Shown here: one piece after another, positions 37,996 to 47,856 of the stretch
How positions within the stretch are numbered: the first letter of the stretch is position 1
Layout of the letters: every line of letters begins with the position of its first letter
NCBI GenBank assembly: GCA_964561215.1
Contig: CAZLOS010000006.1
Location: 1-64,000, forward strand
Length of the DNA: 64,000 bases
DNA from: JAJFUV01 sp964561215
GTDB lineage: Bacteria > Acidobacteriota > Terriglobia > Bryobacterales > Bryobacteraceae
Direction: 5' to 3'
The notes under the pieces: generated by a model
The model's database searches: none
Told to the model about the DNA's origin: nothing
What the model saw: only the letters and a program-made list of their open reading frames with translations
Made by a program: the position numbers and the translations under genes

Positions 37996-39057
37996 ATGTC
38001 CCAGATGCATGATGAAATCCGGCAGCAGCCGGAAGCGCTTGAACGCACTTTATCCGAAGGATTGAAATTGACCGAGAAGTTGCGCCGCCGGTTTGAGAAG
38101 TCGCGGCCGCGCCTGATCGTTCTCGCCGCTCGCGGCACGTCCGATAACGCCGCGCTGTTCGGACGGTACCTGCTGGAGATTACAACCGGCATCCCGGTTT
38201 CACTGGCTGCGCCGTCGGTATTCACGCTCTATCGCTCCTCGCTCGACATGAAGGATACCCTCGTGGTAACTGTCTCGCAGTCGGGCGAATCCACCGATAT
38301 CGACTACGTTCTCGAGCATGCCGGCAAGTATGGCGCCGCTACCGTCGGCGTCACCAATGAGCCTGCCAGCACCATGGCACGCCTGGCGGAAAGTACATAC
38401 CTGGTGCGCGCGGGAAGGGAGAAGAGCGTAGCCGCCACGAAGACCTACAGTGGCCAGGTGTTGTGCTTCTACCTGCTGGCATATGCGCTGGGCGCCAAGA
38501 TACGCGTGGAAGATTTACGCCGGCTGCCGGAATGGGCCGCCTCCTCGCTCACGCTCGAAAAGCAGATCGCCGCTTGCGCCGAAAGGTATCGCTTCATGAC
38601 GCATGCCGTCGCCGTCGGGCGGGGTTTGAACTACTCCAACGCGTTTGAGTTCGCGCTGAAGTTGATGGAGACCTGCTATGTGGTCGCCGAGCGGTTCTCT
38701 ATCTCGGATTTTCAACACGGCCCCATCGCCATGGTCGAGCAGTCCTTCCCCGTCTTCATGTTCGCGCCGAGCGGCGTAACATGGCCGACCACGAAGGAAA
38801 TGCTGACGCGGCTCGACCATCTGAAGGCCGACACCCTGCTGATCACGGATCGCAGCAACAAAGAGGTTCAGAAGATGGGTCGCCCGACGATCACCGTGCC
38901 GCTGCGGCTCGGCCGTGCCAACACGGTTCCCGAGGAGTTGTACACGCCGATCCCGTACATCATCCCGGGGCAGTTGTTTGCGGCGTGCCTGGCGTCCGAC
39001 AAGGGCCTCGACCCGGATCACCCACGGTCGCTCTCGAAAGTCACCCGCACACTCTAG
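37996..39057 (+). CDS. SIS-domain sugar isomerase/deaminase (GlmS-isomerase or NagB-II-like)
   Basis: 353 residues from the ATG at 37996. Two SIS domains: the first with LAARGTSDNAALFGRYL and SQSGESTDI (sugar-phosphate binding serines), the second with VGRGLNYSNAFEFALKL and SDFQHGPIAM, as in the isomerase half of GlmS. The glutaminase half is missing, as in NagB-II/AgaS-type deaminases that convert glucosamine-6-phosphate to fructose-6-phosphate and ammonia. It lies 52 bases behind the giant fusion gene. MurQ and MurA at 45.7-47.9 kb make an amino-sugar recycling role reasonable. Confidence 0.87.
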   Translation: MSQMHDEIRQQPEALERTLSEGLKLTEKLRRRFEKSRPRLIVLAARGTSDNAALFGRYLLEITTGIPVSLAAPSVFTLYRSSLDMKDTLVVTVSQSGESTDIDYVLEHAGKYGAATVGVTNEPASTMARLAESTYLVRAGREKSVAATKTYSGQVLCFYLLAYALGAKIRVEDLRRLPEWAASSLTLEKQIAACAERYRFMTHAVAVGRGLNYSNAFEFALKLMETCYVVAERFSISDFQHGPIAMVEQSFPVFMFAPSGVTWPTTKEMLTRLDHLKADTLLITDRSNKEVQKMGRPTITVPLRLGRANTVPEELYTPIPYIIPGQLFAACLASDKGLDPDHPRSLSKVTRTL

Positions 39058-39074
39058 CGCCGCGGATGCGGCGC
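39057..39074 (+). terminator. Hairpin after the SIS gene
   Basis: A perfect 7-bp inverted repeat, GCGCCGC / GCGGCGC, with loop GGAT, beginning on the last base of the stop codon. It has no T-run, so it may act as a weak terminator ending the SPFH-fusion-SIS run. Confidence 0.4.
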
Positions 39075-39095
39075 GGAATTCAGGTTTGGACCTGA

Positions 39096-39125
39096 TTGAA
39101 ATCTCCACTCGGAAACCAATATGAT
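39096..39125 (+). promoter_or_regulatory. Promoter of the PEP-CTERM metalloprotease
   Basis: TTGAAA (39096-39101), an 18-base spacer and TATGAT (39120-39125), 30 bases ahead of the GTG start. Both boxes are close to the sigma-70 consensus. Confidence 0.5.
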
Positions 39126-39154
39126 CTGATTTGGGTTCCGAATTGGAGGAGAAT

Positions 39155-39886
39155 GTGCGTTTCTGTGCCGATGGGAGTTTTTTGCGCAGGCTAGCGCTCC
39201 TGGCGGCGGTATTCGCCCTGCTGGCGCCGTGCGTAAGGGCCAGCGCGATCTACATCCAGCCGATTCAGGTTTGCAGCGATACCGGGACGGCGTGCGCTAA
39301 CGCCGGTCAGACGCTGCTTGAAGCCGAAGACGACAAGATCTGGGCGCAGGCCGGCCTGGACGTGAGCTTCAATTCCTGGCATTATTTCAACGAAACCGAT
39401 TACCTGGACATCGCGGACGACGCGGAACTGTATTCGCTGTTCGGCACCCCGGGCCACGGCCAGAGCGGCGATGCGACCGTGATCAGCATGTGGTTTGTCG
39501 ACGTGCTCTACCCCGCCGGTTCGAGCACGACATTCGGCATCTCGCTCATGCCCGGCAACGCCATCGCCATTGCCAACGCCGTCTTCTCATCCAACAGGAT
39601 TGACACGCTGGCGCACGAAATCGGCCACAGCCTGGGGCTCGGCCATTACACGGGACCGGACCAGGCGGCCAACCTGATGACCGCCGGGACCGCCGGCCGG
39701 ACTGTACCCACCGGCATCGGCGACATCTATCCCGACGGCGCCGGCCTAGACCGGTTGACCGCGGACCAGTTGGCGATCGCCGCGGGTAGCGGCCTGATCC
39801 ACGACAGCCCGGTGCCGGAGCCGTTGTCGGCACTTCTGGCGGGTGCCGGACTTCTGGCGCTGGCGATTATGCGCCGCGCGGGCTGA
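39155..39886 (+). CDS. PEP-CTERM-anchored zinc metalloprotease-like protein
   Basis: 243 residues. The GTG at 39155 is chosen because GGAGG lies five bases before it. Sec signal (LALLAAVFALLAPCVRASA), a secreted domain with the metzincin zinc motif HEIGHSLGLGH near residue 160, and a C-terminal PEP-CTERM sorting signal: PVPEP, a hydrophobic helix, then RR. Such proteins are processed by an exosortase and routed to the exopolysaccharide or surface. No exosortase gene is in the window. Only four Cys residues, two of them in the signal region; a disulfide is possible. Confidence 0.83.
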   Translation: MRFCADGSFLRRLALLAAVFALLAPCVRASAIYIQPIQVCSDTGTACANAGQTLLEAEDDKIWAQAGLDVSFNSWHYFNETDYLDIADDAELYSLFGTPGHGQSGDATVISMWFVDVLYPAGSSTTFGISLMPGNAIAIANAVFSSNRIDTLAHEIGHSLGLGHYTGPDQAANLMTAGTAGRTVPTGIGDIYPDGAGLDRLTADQLAIAAGSGLIHDSPVPEPLSALLAGAGLLALAIMRRAG

Positions 39887-39981
39887 ACGGGTTCACGCTC
39901 ACGGCCCCGCCCGCCGGTTCAGAGAATTAGCGAACATTCGGGTCTCTGCTATCGTCATTCAGGGAGAAGGCGGGTGATGTC

Positions 39982-40248
39982 ATGTTGACCCACGTCAAGA
40001 CACTTGGGATTCTGAATGTCGTTCTGAGCGCTCTCGGAATCCTGGCGGCCGTGTTCGTGCTGCTGTTCTTCGGCGGCATCGCCGGCATAGTCGGAATGGC
40101 CTGTCAAGATGAAGGCCGGTTGATTGCCATGCCGATTCTCGGCATCATTGGATGCCTTATCTTCGTCTTCGTGATGCTGGTTTCGATCCCGGGCCTCATC
40201 GCCGGCGTGGGATTGCTGAAGCTGCGCCCCTGGGCGCGCGTGCGCTAG
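39982..40248 (+). CDS. Small three-helix membrane protein, possibly truncated
   Basis: 88 residues with hydrophobic segments at about 8-30, 34-45 and 50-78, ending KLRPWARVR. In comparable small membrane proteins the block LRPWAR is followed by another one or two helices; here a stop comes at once and the tail overlaps the next, convergent gene by four bases. A C-terminal truncation is therefore possible. Function unknown. GGAGAAGG about 20 bases before the ATG is rather far for a ribosome site. Confidence 0.55.
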   Translation: MLTHVKTLGILNVVLSALGILAAVFVLLFFGGIAGIVGMACQDEGRLIAMPILGIIGCLIFVFVMLVSIPGLIAGVGLLKLRPWARVR

Positions 40249-40643
40249 CGCAACTGCTTGTTGAACTGCTGGGTTTCGGACAGCATTTTCTCGAACTTGC
40301 GCTTCTGATTCTCGTCGAGAACCCGCAGGATGCGGGTCTTGCCTGCGGCGCGCACATCGTCCATCTGCGATTGCAGCATCTGGTAGTACTTCATGAAGTC
40401 GTCCAGCACGAGTTCCAGTTCCTCGGTCTGGGCGGGAGTCAGGTCCAACTCTTTCTTAAAGCGCTGGAGCGAAATATCCTTGCCACCTTCCCGCCAGCTC
40501 GGACTGGGCCGGCTGCCGCCGGGCCAGTGGTGCGACGCTACGCCCATGGCGACGGCCCCTGCAAGCGCGCCGCACAGGAAAATCAGCGCCAGCACGAACA
40601 GAAGCTGTGGGTTTTTCCAAGCGGGTTTGGCGGGCCCTAGCAT
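40245..40643 (-). CDS. Membrane-anchored Spy/CpxP-like protein
   Basis: 132 residues. N-terminal helix (LLFVLALIFLCGALAGAVA) anchoring a periplasmic, charged all-alpha domain with the LTxAQ-type motif (LDLTPAQTEELELVLDDF) and a basic C-terminal helix. This is the layout of Spy/CpxP-like chaperones and of the 'heavy-metal resistance' periplasmic sensors that accompany ECF sigma factors. It is the last gene of the sigma / anti-sigma / Spy-like operon, 12 bases behind the anti-sigma gene. Confidence 0.7.
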   Translation of the reverse strand: MLGPAKPAWKNPQLLFVLALIFLCGALAGAVAMGVASHHWPGGSRPSPSWREGGKDISLQRFKKELDLTPAQTEELELVLDDFMKYYQMLQSQMDDVRAAGKTRILRVLDENQKRKFEKMLSETQQFNKQLR

Positions 40644-40655
40644 GCTATTTCCCGG

Positions 40656-41126
40656 CTACTCCTGATAAGTCGCCAGCGTGACCAGAATCGTGTCGCGATC
40701 CTGCTGCGGATCGCCGCCGATCTCGGAAGCCGGCTGTGCGGGTTCGGCCATGATGGCTTCCGGCGCGGAAGCGGTGATGGGGAGGGACTGCTCCGTCGAA
40801 ACCAGGTAACCGCCGAAGAGAACCAGGAAAACCAAGCTGGCGAACACGATCCGCCGCGAGAAACCGGGATCGAGAAATGCGCCCCAGAAACTCGGCCGCC
40901 GCTGCGAATCGATACGGTCCATGACGCGGGCGTAGAAACCGGGGCTGGGCTCGGCCTCTCCGGCTGGGCGTAACGACTGAATCACTGTCGCTTGCGAGCG
41001 CATGGCCTGCACCTCGAGCCGGCACGCTTCGCATGCGGCAAGATGCAACCCGACTTCAGCGTTCGAAGCCGTGCGGCTTTCCGCCGCGAGCAACTCTTCA
41101 AGGTGTTCCTTGATGAGCGAATGCAT
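40656..41126 (-). CDS. Zinc-finger anti-sigma factor
   Basis: 156 residues from the ATG at 41126 (GAGGGA ribosome site; a TTG five codons earlier is less likely). The cytoplasmic part has the ZAS motif HLAACEAC (His28-x3-Cys32-x2-Cys35). A single membrane helix lies at about 90-107 (IVFASLVFLVLFGGYLV), followed by a short acidic periplasmic tail. It should sequester the ECF sigma factor encoded 102 bases upstream and release it on an envelope signal. Confidence 0.85.
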   Translation of the reverse strand: MHSLIKEHLEELLAAESRTASNAEVGLHLAACEACRLEVQAMRSQATVIQSLRPAGEAEPSPGFYARVMDRIDSQRRPSFWGAFLDPGFSRRIVFASLVFLVLFGGYLVSTEQSLPITASAPEAIMAEPAQPASEIGGDPQQDRDTILVTLATYQE

Positions 41127-41228
41127 GGCTTCTTCCCTCAATCAACCTCTGACTGCTTTACTCCGGCTTTGTGGATCTGACGCCCACTTGCCTGGAGATT
41201 CATTTTATATGATCCGGAAGCGCAATAA

Positions 41229-41897
41229 CTAAGCAATTGCCGCCCCCGTCGTGCGCGAAAGCCGGTTTGCGGCTTTCAACAGCTTCTGCCGCGCACGGAA
41301 CAGCTTCACCTTGATGGTGTTTTCGTTCATTCCCGTCATTCCGGCGAGTTCCTCCACCGAATGACCTTCCACTTCCTTCAGCAGCATCAGCGTACGTTCT
41401 TCTTCGGAAACCTTCGCCAACAGCTTCATGGCGTAGTCGCGCCGCGCCAAATCTTCAGCAATGCTTTCGTGGTGGTCGCTGGCTGCTTCCGAATTCGACA
41501 TCCGCCTGGCGTCTTCCTCGCTGAAATCGCTCTCGTACACCAGTTTGCGCACGCGCTTCTTGCGCAAGTAATCGTAACACTCGTTGACTGTGATCTTGTA
41601 CAGCCAAGTCAACAGGGAACTGCGGAAGTCGAAACTGGAAATGGAAAAATAAACCTTTGCAAATACCTGTTGAGCGATGTCTTCGGCGTCGTTGCGATTC
41701 CTGAGCACGCCGTGAATGATCGAAAACACCTTCGACTGGTAGCGCTCCACGATTTCGCGAAACGCCAATTCGTCTCCGGCTTGCACGCGGCGAACCAGGG
41801 CCGCTTCTTCACTTGTCCGATGATCCACGGTTCGTGTCTTGGCCCGCCCGGCCGATCCGGCTGCTGGAAACGGGAGTACACCGCTGAAGCCGCTCAT
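41229..41897 (-). CDS. ECF (RpoE-like) RNA polymerase sigma factor
   Basis: 222 residues from the ATG at 41897; the frame is open 28 codons further, but family similarity begins later. Sigma region 2 (FREIVERYQSKVFSIIHGVL, DAEDIAQQVFAKVY, WLYKITVNECYDYLRKKR) and region 4 (LLKEVEGHSVEELAGMTGM, NTIKVKLFRARQKL) are intact; region 3 is absent, as in ECF factors. It directs a stress regulon, with the downstream anti-sigma and Spy-like genes as its sensing arm. It is divergent from the ErpA-like gene. Confidence 0.92.
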   Translation of the reverse strand: MSGFSGVLPFPAAGSAGRAKTRTVDHRTSEEAALVRRVQAGDELAFREIVERYQSKVFSIIHGVLRNRNDAEDIAQQVFAKVYFSISSFDFRSSLLTWLYKITVNECYDYLRKKRVRKLVYESDFSEEDARRMSNSEAASDHHESIAEDLARRDYAMKLLAKVSEEERTLMLLKEVEGHSVEELAGMTGMNENTIKVKLFRARQKLLKAANRLSRTTGAAIA

Positions 41898-42098
41898 ACC
41901 TATAGGGTCCGACGTTACGCGATCCCTTGCGGTTTCAGTGAAACCAAGCCTTACGGTCCTCTCCCACTGATTGTCTCTCATCCCGGCCCGCTATCGCATC
42001 CGCCCGGCTCCCTGAATCATCAGACATAGGGGCGGAAGGCCATATTGACGTGCTAGATTGGGATTAGGAAGGGCAATCCGCACAGGAGTGCATAGATT

Positions 42099-42422
42099 AT
42101 GATCCAACTGACTCAGAAGGCTGTCGAGAAGGTAAAAGAGATCCTGGATACCCAGGAGCCGAAACCCGCCGGCCTGCGAATTGCCGTTGTTGGCGGTGGC
42201 TGTTCGGGCTTCAACTACTCCATGGCTTTCGAATCGAACCCCGGGATGCTTGATAAGACCTACAACTTCGACGGGCTGAATGTCTACATCGACCAGGCCA
42301 GCATGCTGTACCTGGACGGAGCCGAGGTGGACTACGTCGAGACCCTGGAAGGCGCCGGCTTCAAGTTCAATAATCCGAACGTCAAGACCACCTGCGGTTG
42401 CGGCAGTTCATTCAGCGCCTGA
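42099..42422 (+). CDS. HesB/IscA/ErpA-type iron-sulfur carrier
   Basis: 107 residues, the usual length. The three invariant cysteines are present: GGGCSGFNY near residue 35 and CGCGSS at the C-terminus. Proteins of this family carry and insert Fe-S clusters into apo-enzymes in the cytoplasm; a client in this window is the cluster-containing RNA methyltransferase. It converges on the GH2-like gene with six bases between stops. Confidence 0.93.
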   Translation: MIQLTQKAVEKVKEILDTQEPKPAGLRIAVVGGGCSGFNYSMAFESNPGMLDKTYNFDGLNVYIDQASMLYLDGAEVDYVETLEGAGFKFNNPNVKTTCGCGSSFSA

Positions 42423-42428
42423 TCCCGG

Positions 42429-45400
42429 TCAGGAGCCGCTGCGCGGAGCCGCCACCTGGAATTCGAGCAGGTTCTCGGAGACTTTTAGACCTTTCGAATC
42501 AATAACTTCAGCAGCCAACCGGTAGTCTCCCACGTGGCTTGCTTTCCACACCACATCCCCCCGCCTGGCTGTTGAATCCGCTGCGATTGTGCCCTGGAAC
42601 TCCCCTTGCGCCACGGTCTTTCCGCCGGCCTCCTGAATGCGCCAGCGGATCGTCGCGCCCGGGAGTTCCGTCCATCGGTCGTTGATCGCCCACACCCCCA
42701 CCCGCACCTCCTCGCCCGGCTGCCAGCGGTCGCGGTCGTACTCCAGGCTCGCCAGGACCGGCTGAAAGCTGCGCTGGACGGTGTAGTAGACCTTGTGGGG
42801 CACCCGGTAGAAGTCGATACAGGCCATGGTGACCGACGGCCAGATGTCGATGGCGTGGAAGTGGAAGATGCCGCCAGCGTCGTATTTGCGCCGCCGCATG
42901 CGCTCGATGGCGAGCTGAAACAAGCGCGAGACGTAGTCCTGCGTGCGCGGGATGTACTGTTCGAGCGTCAGGCCGGCCGGGTCGCCCCAAGCGCGCATGG
43001 CTTCCGGGATCTGCAGCTTGTGGAAGATCCAATCCTCGGCGTGGTCTCTGATAGGCCAGGCATTGGGCATGAACTTGATCAAGGATGAGTAGTTCGGCAG
43101 CGCGGTGGCCCCGAGCTCGGTTACGAACTTCTCTTCGAGCTTCCCGTACTGCCAGATGTCGCCGCTGTACCAGCCGTAGTAGACGTGGGCGTCGCCATAG
43201 CGCCCGGTGGAGCGTACAGCTAACCGATGTTGCGGATCGTTGAAAAACAGCCTCGGCGCCAGGTGCTTGGTCAGGTCGCGATAGTTCTCAAGGTCCTCTT
43301 CGTCGCTGGTGGACCAGGCCATGACGGAAGGATGGTTACGCGCATAGCGTATGTGCGGGTCATAAAGCTGGGCGGCGCGCAGAGAAAACTCGCGGTCGTG
43401 CGGGTACCACGCTTCCAGGAAGTCCTGCCAGATGAGCACGCCGTTTTCATCGGCCAGATCGTAAAACTCGCGGTTGGTGAAGTGGCAGTGGATGCGGATG
43501 GTGTTCACGTTCATGCCGAGCATGAGCTTGAAATCCCGTTCATTGGCCGCCCGGTCCATCTCCGAAAGGAAGAGGTTGTAGTAGTAGTTGGTGCCGCGCA
43601 CGAAGAAACGCTTGCGGTTCAGGTAGAAGTTCCAGCCGATGCTCTCGATCTCGCGAATGCCCACGGCGAGGGTCTTGCCATCCACCGGAGCGCCTGCCGG
43701 GTCGAGCAGCCGTACATCCAGCGTGTAAAGGTTGGGCTTGCCGTGATCCCAGGTCCACCACAATTGAGGATTCTCGACATTGAACGCCAGTTGCGTATGG
43801 CCCTCGGTGGCCGCCGCGCGAATACGGTAGCTCTCGTTCGAGGTGAAATTGCGCGGCCGCAGCGTCAGCTCCCATTGGGCGCCGTCGCCGGGCGCTTCGG
43901 CTTCGAGGTCCACCTCAACCGCCGCTCCCTTGTCCACCAGGCGCGTGTTCACCGCCACGTCGCGGATGCGGGCGGCCGCTCCCGCCACCAGGCGCACGCT
44001 CCGCGTGATGCCCAGCGCGGTGATGTCGTCCGGCTTCTGGTCCACATTGCCATAGGAGCCTTTGACGTAGTAGGGGCGGTGGCGCCAGTAGTAGGTGACC
44101 GGCGTCCAGACGCGCACCAGCAGTTCGTTTTCCGCGCCGAACTTCACTTCGCCGGTTACGTCGTACTCGTAGGGATCGATGTAGCCTTCGTGCCGGCCCA
44201 GGGCGTGCCCGTTCAGGAACGCGTCGGCATAATAGTCGGTGGCGTCGAATTCGAGCCGCAACTGCTTTCCGGACATGGCCTGCGGAGCGCGGAAGCGTTT
44301 GCGGTACCACCACTCCTTGTAGCTGACCCAATCGGCATCGTGGGTGTAAATCTTGGACGGGTCCAGCCACTGAATATGCGCACTTCCCGGTACGCGCACC
44401 TTACGCCACTCCGAGGACGGTCCGGCGCCCTTCTCTCCCCACGCCAGTTCCCATTCGCCGTCCAGGCCAAGAGTTGGCGGCTGAAAGGCGGCCGGGGCGG
44501 GGACGCCGGTTTCGACGCGATAATCCAGTTCACGCTCCGCCAGGGGATCCGCCGCAAGGCTTCCCTTTTCCGGACCCGCCACTTTCACCAGCAGCGGGTT
44601 GCGCAGGATCCGGTTCTCCTTGCGTGCCTCCATCACGGTGTTGTCGCCCTGCCAGTGTGGGAACGTCAGTGCGATCCGGGTCCGACCGCCGGGAACCTTG
44701 GCCTCGAAGCGCCGCGAGCCGATGCCGGTCCAATCCAGCTTCTCGTCCAGCGCCACAATGCCCAGCGCGCCGTAATTCTCCTCCCGCCGGTAGTAGACCG
44801 CGTTGCCGCCGGGCAGCTTCTTCCATGTGTGCGGGCCGATTTCGTGGTCCGGCGGCTCCTCGGGTTCGGGCCCCGTGGGCCAGCCGTATTCGGAGCCGTT
44901 CACAAAGCGGTCGAAGGGCAAGTACGGCAGGGCGCTCACGGCGGCGAAGCGGAAGCCACCCGTGGCCGACCATTTGAGCCAGGCGCTATCGGCGGTCCAC
45001 GTCATCTCCCAGGAGGTGGTTGCGTTGGAAAGGCGCACCCGCGCGCGCAAAGGGCCGGCTTCCAGGAACTCCACTTTGGTAAAGCCGCCGCCCGTCTCCG
45101 GCGTCGTCCACCCGGTGTTCTCACCCGTGACGCCCGTAGGACCACGCTCGGGGACTTTCTCCGCGACGTGTATGTCGTCCTTCAACGCTTCGGCGCTTTC
45201 GGGCGTGGTCTCGACCAGGTTCAGCACGCGCTGCGGCCCGGCCGTGAGATTGTAGGCCTCGACGACCGCGGGAACCCCCGTGTCGATCATCACTCGGAAG
45301 TGGCTGTTGCCCAGTTCGACGCGCCGCATGCCCACCCTTCGCAGCACGATCGGGTTGCGGAACTTCGGTGCGCTCGGCTGGCAACAGGAGATCCGGTAGA

Positions 45401-45647
45401 CGGGTAGCTCGCCGGGAATGAGCGAACCTGGAATCAGCAACTCGTTTCCCGCTATCTGCCAGGGGAGTTCCTCGCCCTTCGCGCCGGCCACAGTGAACGG
45501 ACCGGGCGCACCCCCCAGTTTGTCGAACGGTATGGCGACGACTTCGTTCGTCCGCCGGTAGAGCCCCGTGGGCTCCTCCAGCCGCACCGTCCAGACTTCA
45601 GCCGCCCCCAGTGGCAGGCACAAAAGCACAGCAGCAAGTGATCGCAT
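42429..45647 (-). CDS. Large secreted GH2-superfamily glycosidase-like protein
   Basis: 1072 residues from the ATG at 45647 (AGGG ribosome site), which gives a signal peptide (RSLAAVLLCLPLGAAE). Residues ~30-380 form an N-terminal beta-rich region. A GH2 sugar-binding domain follows (DATDYYADAFLNGHALGRHEG near 500), then Ig-like strands, and a TIM barrel with GMNVNTIRIHCHFTNREFYDLA and HPSVMAWSTSDEED. In most GH2 enzymes the latter block reads HPSVxxWSxGNE; here Asn-Glu is replaced by Ser-Asp-Glu. A nucleophile candidate is Glu in FVTELGATALP. Galactosidase, glucuronidase or mannosidase activity cannot be assigned. It is divergent from murQ (31 bases). Confidence 0.8.
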   Translation of the reverse strand: MRSLAAVLLCLPLGAAEVWTVRLEEPTGLYRRTNEVVAIPFDKLGGAPGPFTVAGAKGEELPWQIAGNELLIPGSLIPGELPVYRISCCQPSAPKFRNPIVLRRVGMRRVELGNSHFRVMIDTGVPAVVEAYNLTAGPQRVLNLVETTPESAEALKDDIHVAEKVPERGPTGVTGENTGWTTPETGGGFTKVEFLEAGPLRARVRLSNATTSWEMTWTADSAWLKWSATGGFRFAAVSALPYLPFDRFVNGSEYGWPTGPEPEEPPDHEIGPHTWKKLPGGNAVYYRREENYGALGIVALDEKLDWTGIGSRRFEAKVPGGRTRIALTFPHWQGDNTVMEARKENRILRNPLLVKVAGPEKGSLAADPLAERELDYRVETGVPAPAAFQPPTLGLDGEWELAWGEKGAGPSSEWRKVRVPGSAHIQWLDPSKIYTHDADWVSYKEWWYRKRFRAPQAMSGKQLRLEFDATDYYADAFLNGHALGRHEGYIDPYEYDVTGEVKFGAENELLVRVWTPVTYYWRHRPYYVKGSYGNVDQKPDDITALGITRSVRLVAGAAARIRDVAVNTRLVDKGAAVEVDLEAEAPGDGAQWELTLRPRNFTSNESYRIRAAATEGHTQLAFNVENPQLWWTWDHGKPNLYTLDVRLLDPAGAPVDGKTLAVGIREIESIGWNFYLNRKRFFVRGTNYYYNLFLSEMDRAANERDFKLMLGMNVNTIRIHCHFTNREFYDLADENGVLIWQDFLEAWYPHDREFSLRAAQLYDPHIRYARNHPSVMAWSTSDEEDLENYRDLTKHLAPRLFFNDPQHRLAVRSTGRYGDAHVYYGWYSGDIWQYGKLEEKFVTELGATALPNYSSLIKFMPNAWPIRDHAEDWIFHKLQIPEAMRAWGDPAGLTLEQYIPRTQDYVSRLFQLAIERMRRRKYDAGGIFHFHAIDIWPSVTMACIDFYRVPHKVYYTVQRSFQPVLASLEYDRDRWQPGEEVRVGVWAINDRWTELPGATIRWRIQEAGGKTVAQGEFQGTIAADSTARRGDVVWKASHVGDYRLAAEVIDSKGLKVSENLLEFQVAAPRSGS

Positions 45648-45678
45648 CGGCAGCGCCCTTTTACGATAATAGTCTTGC

Positions 45679-46590
45679 ATGATCGAGAACCTCCTGACCG
45701 AGCAGCGCAATCCGGCGTCGGCGGACATCGATGCCGTGTCCACCGAAGAAATGCTCGGCGTGATGAACGGCGAGGACCGCAAGGTGGCCGACGCGGTGGC
45801 CAAGGAAATACCTGCCATCGCCAAAGCTGTGGACGCCATCGCGGCGGCCATGGCGAAAGGCGGGCGGCTGTTCTATATCGGAGCCGGCACCAGCGGGCGA
45901 TTAGGCGTGTTGGACGCCTCTGAATGCCGGCCCACTTTCAGCGTGCCGGCCGAAATGGTGCAAGGCATCATGGCGGGCGGCATGGAAGCGCTGTACAAGG
46001 CGACGGAAGCCAGCGAAGACGACGCGGAAGCCGGCGCGCGCGATCTTGTGGCGCGCGGGTTCACCCCGGCCGACTCGCTGGTGGGCATTGCCGCGAGCGG
46101 CCGCACCCCTTACGTGCTCGGGGCCGTTCGCGCAGCCAGGAAGATGGGCGCTGTCACCGCCGGCATCAGTTGCACGCCAGACTCTGAGCTGAGCCGCGCC
46201 GTGGAGTTCCCCATCGCGCCCACGCCGGGGCCCGAGATCGTCGCCGGTTCGACGAGGCTCAAGGCCGGGACCGCCACCAAGCTGGTGTTGAACATGATCT
46301 CGACCGGGGTCATGATCCGGCTCGGCTATGTCTACGGCAACCTGATGGTGAACGTACAGCCGAGCAACGAGAAGCTTGTGGACCGCGCGCGGCGCATCAT
46401 CTCGGCCGCCGCCGGCGTCGAGTACGCCCGCGCGGGCGAGCTGCTCGAAGCCGGAGGCCGCAACGTGCCGGTCGCCATCGTCATGGCGAAGTTGAACGTC
46501 GCGCGCGAGGAAGCGGAGCGGCGGCTCGCTGCCGCCCGGGGCCGTCTGAGGGCGGCGATTGGAGAGGGGGGCGCCCAGGCGCGCCACTAA
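45679..46590 (+). CDS. murQ: N-acetylmuramic acid 6-phosphate etherase
   Basis: 303 residues, typical length. SIS-fold motifs YIGAGTSGRLGVLDASECRP and GIAASGRTPYV, with the catalytic Glu region EASEDDAEAG. It cleaves the D-lactyl ether of MurNAc-6-P to GlcNAc-6-P in cell-wall recycling. It is followed after 3 bases by murA and then a rhodanese gene, so recycling and de novo wall synthesis are placed in one transcript, an uncommon pairing. It starts 31 bases from the divergent GH2-like gene. Confidence 0.95.
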   Translation: MIENLLTEQRNPASADIDAVSTEEMLGVMNGEDRKVADAVAKEIPAIAKAVDAIAAAMAKGGRLFYIGAGTSGRLGVLDASECRPTFSVPAEMVQGIMAGGMEALYKATEASEDDAEAGARDLVARGFTPADSLVGIAASGRTPYVLGAVRAARKMGAVTAGISCTPDSELSRAVEFPIAPTPGPEIVAGSTRLKAGTATKLVLNMISTGVMIRLGYVYGNLMVNVQPSNEKLVDRARRIISAAAGVEYARAGELLEAGGRNVPVAIVMAKLNVAREEAERRLAAARGRLRAAIGEGGAQARH

Positions 46591-46593
46591 TTT

Positions 46594-47852
<1,259 letters not shown>

Positions 47853-47856
<4 letters not shown>

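Noticed and set aside
31322..39057. Phage-defence interpretation of the SPFH/giant protein cluster
   Set aside because: No nuclease, ATPase, NTPase or sensor domain typical of defence systems is visible; the recognised domains are metabolic or scaffolding.
39982..40248. Calling the small membrane protein a definite pseudogene
   Set aside because: The ending after LRPWAR looks early, but without alignments a natural short form cannot be excluded.
43227..45407. Open frame of 726 codons on the plus strand
   Set aside because: It lies entirely antisense to the GH2-like gene, has no recognisable motif, and long antisense frames are common in such GC-rich DNA.
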